A DNA stretch of 64,000 nucleotides. It comes from Prostheceraeus crozeri (Eukaryota > Platyhelminthes > Polycladida > Euryleptidae). Below the pieces are notes generated by a model. That model made no database searches, had not been told where the DNA came from, and saw nothing but the letters and a program-made list of their open reading frames with translations. Both the position numbers and the translations under genes were made by a program. The stretch spans positions 16,001 to 80,000 of the forward strand of contig CAJQUW010007076.1 of assembly GCA_907163375.1 (NCBI GenBank), in the 5' to 3' direction. Positions 57,582 through 64,000 of this stretch are shown here, piece by piece (within the stretch, counting starts at the first letter, position 1; every line of letters starts with the position of its first letter).

Positions 57582-58356
57582 ATGGTAAGTCGCTACTTCC
57601 CTCCCTCTCCTCCCTTGAACGTAAACTTGATACAATAGTTATCATTTTCAGGCATCTACTCTATCTGCTGCACTAGTAGGACAAAATGGCGGTCAAACGT
57701 TACAAGGTTCACTACGATCAGATCATCTACAACTGAGGCCAGTGGAAGAAACAACCAAGGTACATAATCCTACACCGCTACAGCGTAAATTTAAACAAGT
57801 CTTGCGTTATGACGATCATAGCGTAGTACTCCAAACGGGAATGCTCCCTTCCACGGATGTCAAGATAATGCGCAATCAGTATGGGGACTACATACTGATC
57901 CCCGTGAGTCCGTACATTCGCCGCCAACTTGATATTATTGAGGAGTACGTGACATTAAATATGGACATTCCTACTCCTCTTGCTCAAGAGTGGAAGGCAA
58001 GAGATGACAAGGATACTCCCTATAGAAAGATTTGGGATGGTAATCACATTTGCCTACCGGTATCACATTGGTGTACTTACTATAAGAAGGAGGGAGATCA
58101 ATCAATACCCATCACATGCGACGAGCTCGGAGAAGGTACTTGGGATATCCTTTTCAAAGTGAATGGGCTATATTATGGTCGACACAAGGATAATAAAATA
58201 GCCTCTCTCTCCATGCATATGGAATCCATCCTGTATATTCCAAAACCACCCAACGTGGACGACATAATTGATAAAATCCTTAACAGCAGTGGTACGAAGC
58301 GCAAGTCGGAGAAGAATGCTACCTCCAAACGCAAATCAAAGAAGGAGAATTACTAG
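57582..58356 (+). CDS. Spliced 235-aa left-end protein, copy C
   Basis: ATG at 57582-57584 with GTAAGT donor, acceptor at 57651, exon 2 57652-58356. The frame is intact with about ten substitutions from copies A and B. It is one of the few intact genes of this copy. Confidence 0.65.
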
Positions 58357-58390
58357 TCCTTTCCTAACTCTACCCTATGACAATTCGCTT

Positions 58391-58516
58391 ATGTGCTTTG
58401 AGTGTCGTAGACGTGGTCTTATTAGATACATTTTACTTCTTCGTTGCCATCATATCATTTGTGTATTTTGTCGTGAAAAGCATCGTTGTAATTCTTCATT
58501 TTGTAATATGTTATAG
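58391..58516 (+). CDS. Half-RING-like peptide, copy C
   Basis: 41-codon frame intact, all Cys/His kept. Confidence 0.4.
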   Translation: MCFECRRRGLIRYILLLRCHHIICVFCREKHRCNSSFCNML

Positions 58517-58550
58517 AACGCTTCCTTAGATGTGTAAATTTCCGTTTTAG

Positions 58551-59099
58551 GCTTCTATCATCATTTTTATGGATTGTGAGGGTGAACCTGTACAGGAGCT
58601 CAGTGCTATTGCTATGAACAATTGGACACATCAGATTGTTAGTGTCTATCATCAACATGCCAACTGCGATCCCAATGTTGATCAATGGGCGAGAAAACAC
58701 ATTCATGGACTTAATCTGAAATATTTGCAAGACTATGGCTTTTCTTGTGAGAGTGCTCTTCTTATTGACTTTAAACGATGATTAGCTGCTATCAATGTTA
58801 CACGCATCTTCTGTAATAATCCTGGTAAGGAGAGGAAAGTATTTCCCAATCTAATCATTGATGACATTTTGCTCCCGCCTTGGGATAGTAGAGTGAATCA
58901 ACATTACCATGAAGTCACGAAACGTTTTAAGGATTTGTGTGTTCCTATTTTGTCTGTTCGTTGTAGTAGCTACGTTCATAGCCAATGCTTCTTTCCTCCT
59001 TACCTCAACACTGCCAAAGTCCTGTATGGTTATCATTGCTCGCTGTATGATAGTTATCAGCTGTATCTATTTTATCTCTTTCAAACCATTGATTTATAA
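58551..59099 (+). pseudogene. DEDDh exonuclease-like gene, copy C, nonsense
   Basis: A TGG to TGA change at 58779-58781 stops the protein at residue 70, before motif III. Confidence 0.7.
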
Positions 59100-59183
59100 T
59101 GCATGCTTGTTACCGTTATTCAATAAATGTTACTATGAGAAGAGTTGTTTTCATGCAATGGATGGGTTAGATAAAGGGCGATC

Positions 59184-59657
59184 ATGTCTTTCTCAAACGA
59201 CTGCGGAACATTACATTTTCATTGGCAAAGTTTAAAAAGAGCTGTTCAAGATTATGTGATAAATTTTCATAAAGATGAGACCGACATCGAAGCAGTGGTC
59301 GATGATGCTAGCACTCAATTTCTAGAGTTAATGAATACATTCTCTGATAGCATTGTCATGGCGCGATTAGTTGCGAAAATTAAGTTTAGTCATTTTGGAA
59401 AGGAAGAGGTGGAAAGTCGCTCTTTCCATTTTGCTTCTTATTCAATGGAAGTGGTAGATCACCCCGAAGAATTTTTTAAAAGACGCATGATAAAAATTGC
59501 TGAACGTCTTAACCCATTTAACCATCATGGCAGCAGTCTAGTGATTGAAGCGATTTCAGATATTCACATTCAACTTTCTATAAAGAAAAACTGGTTTTCG
59601 AGCTATGCCTGCTCACTCTTGAAGTATATTCCTTCTGTACATGCGTCTATTATTTAG
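59184..59657 (+). pseudogene. Polymerase-domain paralogue fused to RING gene remnant, copy C
   Basis: A deletion of about 40 bp after AAAGAAAAA removes the stop codon, the next ATG and most of the hydrophobic segment, so the frame runs on for about 21 codons in a wrong frame. The paralogue domain itself is intact. Confidence 0.65.
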
Positions 59658-59887
59658 AAAAGGCTGGCAAATTCATATCTTCAAAAAGACTTCGTATAGA
59701 CATCAGTAACGGTGAAACTATGTGTTGTGATGTATGTAAGCGAAAGGATGGAAATGAAAAGCGCATCTTCAAGAGATGCAAGCATGCTTTTTGTCAACGC
59801 TGTTTCATACGTAATTGCATTCAACTTTGCCAATGTAACCACTGTGATATTGCTCATTTCGAGTGTCACTTATGTCGCAATAGTTAG
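59640..59887 (+). pseudogene. RING-like gene remnant, copy C
   Basis: The zinc-ligand half is preserved in sequence but has no start codon or membrane segment. Confidence 0.6.
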
Positions 59888-59938
59888 TACCTATGCAAAT
59901 GTGGTAAAGACAGGTTTTAGCAAAGACTAACACGGAAA

Positions 59939-60304
59939 ATGGTGAAACGTAAAATGACGAAACGTAAAAGTCAAAAGTCTTCAAAGTTTTCTTCAGCCAT
60001 TCAAGCTCTCCGACGAATGAAAGCAAATCAGCGATACAATGCTATACGACATGCTAACGATAAATTCATTCGTGAAATTATTTCTCATGTGAGGAAGTTG
60101 AGGACGAAGAAATTAGCACCAAAACAACGAAAGTTACTTAAGCGATATGCTACGAAATTGCGTTTCATCTCCAATCCTAAAGTCGCCCTTCAAAGAAAGA
60201 GGGAAACTCTAACACAAAAGGGTGGTCTCCTTCCAACGTTACTACCGATGCTAGTTCCTATCGTGGGCAACGTATTGGGTAATATCTTTGGCTCTAGACG
60301 TTAA
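59939..60304 (+). CDS. Basic core-type protein with hydrophobic tail, copy C, 121 aa
   Basis: Intact, with a three-residue insertion (SSK) near residue 14. The QKGG junction is kept, while the tail after it is changed at many positions, always to other hydrophobic residues. Confidence 0.55.
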   Translation: MVKRKMTKRKSQKSSKFSSAIQALRRMKANQRYNAIRHANDKFIREIISHVRKLRTKKLAPKQRKLLKRYATKLRFISNPKVALQRKRETLTQKGGLLPTLLPMLVPIVGNVLGNIFGSRR

Positions 60305-60335
60305 TTATGCAAATGTTGAATCTCAAAGTATTATA

Positions 60336-60931
60336 ATGGATTTCAGACTTCAATGTGATAAAGTTCTGACTGTAAAACTGTTTTCACGCTGAATTTATTG
60401 GATAAAAGAAGGGAGTTGTTTAAGGAACCTATCAATCGAGTGATTTGGTGTTATGGTATTTATCAACCGTCGCTGTTTCAGGAATTGCAAAGTCGCAACT
60501 TTATTCGACATGAAGGAATTATTCCAGTGGATAAACTTCAGTCTAATGATGTTGTTGTATTGGATGATTTATTAAAAGAAAGTAAGAATTCAAAAGATGT
60601 TACAGATATGTTCACTCGCGCAGCACATCAAAAAAGGTGCTTTATCATCTATATCACACAAAATTTGTTTCCTGATGGAAAAGAAGCTCGTACACGAAAC
60701 CTGAATACACACTATTATGCTATTTTCAAGAATCCGCGAGATAAAAGTCAATTTGAAATTTTAGCGCGACAAGTTGCACCAAGAGGATCAAAAGCCTTAA
60801 TTGAAATTTTTCAAGAAGCTACTGAAAAACCACACGGTTACTTATTCATTGACTTTACGCAAGAGTGTCCGGAAGAATTTAGATTTCGAAGTGATATTTT
60901 GAAAACTCCCATGATTATCTACAAACTATGA
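60336..60931 (+). pseudogene. Packaging ATPase, copy C, P-loop deleted
   Basis: A 22-bp deletion near 60373 (between repeated GTA/TAAAAC bases) removes the Walker A motif and shifts the frame. The rest of the frame, including Walker B, is open. Confidence 0.8.
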
Positions 60932-61611
60932 GTTCTTATTCTCGCATGATTGTTATTCCTCAGGATGAATATGTACAATTTACTGTCATGCAGCAAGTAA
61001 AGCAACCTCTTGCAAATCAAATGTATAGGAAAGAAATAGATTATCAGCAAAATGTTCACATCAAAGATCCACATCGTGCTGTATTATCACAATCGGAAAC
61101 TGTTGAGCAATTGAAAAACTTGAAGAATAATATGCGTGACTCTGTATCGACTGCTACACCTTTAGCATCTAGCGCACATGCCATATCTCTTTTCAACAGT
61201 ATTGAACCCCATCTCAAAGTAAATGATAGAGGAGAAATCATTACAGATGAAAATAAAGTGATTGATGCTTCACGTTATGTAGACTTGATTCAGTATGCGA
61301 CACGTAGAAAGCGCCGTCAGGGCTATGTTCCACCTGGTTGGACATACTTTCTTAAACTATTGAAAAAGCATAATGTGCCAAAATTTGCTTTGAATAATGA
61401 GACATTGAAAGAACTTCATTAAACAGTGGCTACTGCTCCAATGCTTCAGACGATGAAAATGCCAACAAATTGGTTTAAGACGTCACCTGCTACATCCCCT
61501 CCCACACTCACTAAGCAAACAAGAGGAAGAACTCGACGTAGATCTACACCACCACTAAAACTAGTAAAAGGAAAACGTAAAACAGCTCCTTCCAAGAAAT
61601 ACATGTTCTGA
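60928..61611 (+). pseudogene. Conserved virion-type protein, copy C, nonsense
   Basis: A TAA at 61420-61422 cuts the protein to 164 aa and removes the Arg-rich tail. A second stop (TGA) lies near the old C-terminus. Confidence 0.7.
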
Positions 61612-61621
61612 GACTATTAAT

Positions 61622-61837
61622 ATGAAGCAGATGTGTTGCTTGCCATGTAATGAACCGCCAGAGGTGAATGTCGTTGTCACTTGCACTTGCTGCGCTAGCT
61701 CTCACAATGAAACCCCTAAGCAATGTGAACACGATCGCAAAACTGCTAAAGCTAAATGCTGCAGTTGTTGTAAATGTAGAAAGGCAAGAAAACAAAAAGA
61801 TGAGAAGGAGGAAAAAGAGTCAGTCGTCATCGACTGA
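61622..61837 (+). CDS. Cysteine-rich basic peptide, copy C
   Basis: 71 aa, protein identical to copy A although the nucleotide sequence has several changes. Striking in an otherwise broken element. Confidence 0.5.
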   Translation: MKQMCCLPCNEPPEVNVVVTCTCCASSHNETPKQCEHDRKTAKAKCCSCCKCRKARKQKDEKEEKESVVID

Positions 61838-62886
61838 ACGTTTGAAGTCAATCTATTATGATGTAAAACATCCGGCAGGATTTGCATCTATCAAGAAATT
61901 ATCAAAAGCGAGTGGTCTTCCACATCACAAGTGAAACGATGGTTAAAGGGTCAGGCTACCTATACACTCCACAAACAAGCGAAAAAGAAGTACCGCACCC
62001 GCCATTATATTGTTCATGACATCGATGAACAGTGGCAAGCAGATTTGTGTGATGTTGCTTCCATTTCAAAACATAGCTCGGGTAATAATTTTATTTTAAC
62101 CGTCATTGATATTTTCTCGCGTTACGCGTGGGCTCAACCTTTAAAAACTAAAGAAGGGAAAGGAGTAGCAAAAGCATTCCAAACAATTTTTCGAGAAGGT
62201 CGCATTCCAAAAAGAATTCAGAGTAATCAAGGCAAAGAGTTTGAAAATCAGCATGTGAGAAGATTATTTGAGAGGCTTGACATTGAGTTGTTTAGTGTAA
62301 AGAGTGCTTATAAAGCTGCACTAGTTGAACGTTTTAATCGCACATTAAAAAATCGCTTGTGGCGATATTTTAATGCCAACTTGACACAAAATTGGACAAA
62401 GGCTCTACAAGATACACTCCATGCCTACAATCACTCTGTTCATCGTTTTTTTGGACTCAGACCAGTAGATGTAAATGCTGACAATGTAGATAAAGTGCGC
62501 GAATCATTCCAACGTAAACGCACTCATGTGAAAAGTGATGTTAAAAATGTGATAAAGTTCGTATCTCAAAAGTGAAAAGTGTTTTTGCTAAAGGGTACCT
62601 TCCGAATTGGACAGAGGAGGTATTTACAGTATCAAGGATTGATTAAAAAGACTCTCCCACCACCTACAAGTTGAAAGATTACAATAATGAAGAAATTGAG
62701 GGTAGCTTTTACCGCGATGAGATTGAGGTAGTCACTGAAAGTGAAACATATTTGGTAGAGAAAATCATCCGATGTAAAAAACGGCAAGGTGAAGAATGGT
62801 GTCTTGTTAAATGGGCTGGTTATCCTTCAAGTATGAACTCTTGGATGCGTGTTGCCGACATCTTTCATCTAAGTGATCGACAGTGA
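61800..62886 (+). pseudogene. Integrase, copy C, frameshifted and catalytically altered
   Basis: One base is missing near 61924. The second catalytic Asp is Asn (near 62224), a frameshift occurs near 62545, and TAA stops the frame near 62644. The chromodomain part is still readable. Confidence 0.85.
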
Positions 62887-62926
62887 TTCATGCAAAGTTG
62901 TAACTAAAATGTTTAGGGTTTGAGCT

Positions 62927-63382
62927 ATGAATCCAACTGCCTCATTTTATTCACGACCCTCCTATGTAAGTGGTGGAGGACAAATTTACATCGGTGTTCG
63001 CCGCCAACGTGGAGGTAGCGTACTTGGTGCACTGAAATCTGTTGTAGCACCTCTCATATCCAATGTCGGAAGATCTTTAAAACGAAATGTTTTAAGTATT
63101 GCCGTTGGCTTTGCTGGTGATTTTGCTAGTGATCTTTCCAGAGGTAGAAGTTTTAAGAGCAGTTTGTTGAATCGTGGGAAGGAACGCGGTTTAAAAACAA
63201 TGAAGCAGACCTTTGCTGGTGTTACTCAAGGAAAGAAATCGCCTAAACGAATGAATAAAGGAAGAAGGAAACATCGCGGAGCTGGTAAGGTGCGATCTTC
63301 AGTCAAAAGGCATTCACGCAAACGTCGCAGAGGCTCTAATCATTCATCAGGCGCTAAACAACAACGCTGCCATAACTTCTAA
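62927..63382 (+). CDS. pVI/pX-like basic protein, copy C
   Basis: 151 codons open with about ten substitutions. QRGG kept. A few basic residues at the C-terminus are lost. Confidence 0.5.
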   Translation: MNPTASFYSRPSYVSGGGQIYIGVRRQRGGSVLGALKSVVAPLISNVGRSLKRNVLSIAVGFAGDFASDLSRGRSFKSSLLNRGKERGLKTMKQTFAGVTQGKKSPKRMNKGRRKHRGAGKVRSSVKRHSRKRRRGSNHSSGAKQQRCHNF

Positions 63383-63384
63383 TC

Positions 63385-64000
63385 ATGGAGTGTAAAACTT
63401 CCGGGTTTTGTTTGTTTGATCAACAAGCCATACAGACAGATATTCTTAGTTCAAGTATTGTAGATTATCATCCTCGAACAGCTGAGAATGCTGGCCCCAT
63501 TGAATTTGTTATTCCTGGTGGTAGTGATGACTACATAGATTTGAGTTATGCGATGCTTGATTTGAGGTTTAGAATTCAGCAAGCAGATGGAACTGCTATT
63601 GACGATACACATAAAGTTGGACTGAACAATTTACCATTGACTACATTACTTCGCGATGTTTCTCTAATGATTGGAGAGCAGCAGGTGGAAGGTGGCCAAA
63701 GCGATTATCCCTATAAATCATATTTCAAACATGTAACTGTAGTTTCATCCAGCAGCACAAAAAAGTCATATGGAAGCCATGGGATGGTACAGAGATGAAG
63801 CAGGAAAATTTGATGCTGAAACAAACAGTAGCTTTGTAAAGCGATCTGCTATGATTAAAGATCGTAAAGTATGTCAGCTATATGGTCCGCTGAATTTAGA
63901 CTTCTTTAGACAGTCGAAGTTTTTACTCTGTAATACCAGCATGCGACTCAAGCTGACATTGAATAAGCCTGAATTTTCGCTGAATGCATTTGCTGAAGTT
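63385..64000 (+). pseudogene. Capsid-type gene, copy C, frameshifted, cut by window edge
   Basis: The frame is shifted near 63735, where the CATGTATCACAG of the other copies has changed to CATGTAACTGTAG. The original frame is readable afterwards to the window edge. Confidence 0.7.

Larger units (their letters stand above)
56500..64000 (+). mobile_element. Polinton/Maverick-type element, copy C (left part, decayed, cut by window edge)
   Basis: Starts AGTAGTAAGAAAACGG with an ACCGGCGCC block like copy B. The gene order matches copies A and B up to the capsid-type gene, but many genes are broken. The expected left duplication would be TACGCT (56494-56499); the right end is outside the window. 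Confidence 0.88.

Overview
The window is metazoan nuclear DNA, probably from a marine invertebrate. It has spliced genes with GT-AG introns, AATAAA signals, TATA and CCAAT boxes, and dense nested transposons of types common in such genomes. No ordinary host housekeeping gene was recognised. Species cannot be read from the sequence.

The window is dominated by three same-orientation copies of a large Polinton/Maverick-type (adintovirus-like) virus-like transposon. Copy A spans 1071-25532 and copy B 32043-54012. Copy C starts at 56500 and runs off the right edge. A and B are complete, with long terminal inverted repeats (TIRs) that begin AGTAGTAAG and perfect 6-bp target-site duplications (TTTATT for A, TCCATC for B). 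A sits inside the reverse-transcriptase ORF of a Penelope-like element: 537-1070 and 25533-26590 on the minus strand are the two halves. B sits inside an exon of a smaller DNA transposon (30311-55202) that has about 503-bp TIRs and an 8-bp duplication (ATTTACAT). The spaces between hold degenerate LINE remnants and unrecognised sequence.

Layout of a copy, left to right: TIR; a CCAAT/TATA promoter; a spliced 235-aa protein; a small zinc-binding peptide; a DEDDh exonuclease-like protein; a paralogue of the polymerase N-terminal domain; a membrane RING-like protein; a basic peptide with hydrophobic tail; the packaging ATPase; a 230-aa virion-type protein; a Cys-rich peptide; a DDE integrase with chromodomain; a pVI-like basic protein; a capsid-type protein (F54H12.2-like); and an adenain-like protease. 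Then, on the minus strand, come a TATA-binding-protein-like protein and two PC4-like paralogues, followed on the plus strand by two large paralogous virion-type proteins. The right part has protein-primed family B DNA polymerase (minus, three exons), a 145-149-aa protein, a 205/206-bp tandem array, accessory minus-strand genes and a spliced coiled-coil protein.

The most interesting reading is a two-class expression programme carried by the element. Genes near the two ends (235-aa, polymerase, 145-aa, the small accessory genes, the coiled-coil gene) have TATA boxes and often introns. Most virion-type genes in the middle lack a TATA box but carry ATGCAAA(T/G) 29-46 nt before their start codon. 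The element also encodes its own TBP-like protein and two PC4-like proteins, which could act on those motifs. In addition, the rightmost minus-strand genes end in stem-loops that match the histone mRNA 3'-end hairpin, which would tie their expression to S phase. These links are inference; the sequence signals themselves are visible.

Copies A and B are almost identical from the inner left TIR to about 13960/44918, then abruptly diverge (polymerase and everything to the right), so at least one is a recombinant. Copy C is a decaying relative with nonsense codons, frameshifts and a deletion that removes the ATPase P-loop.
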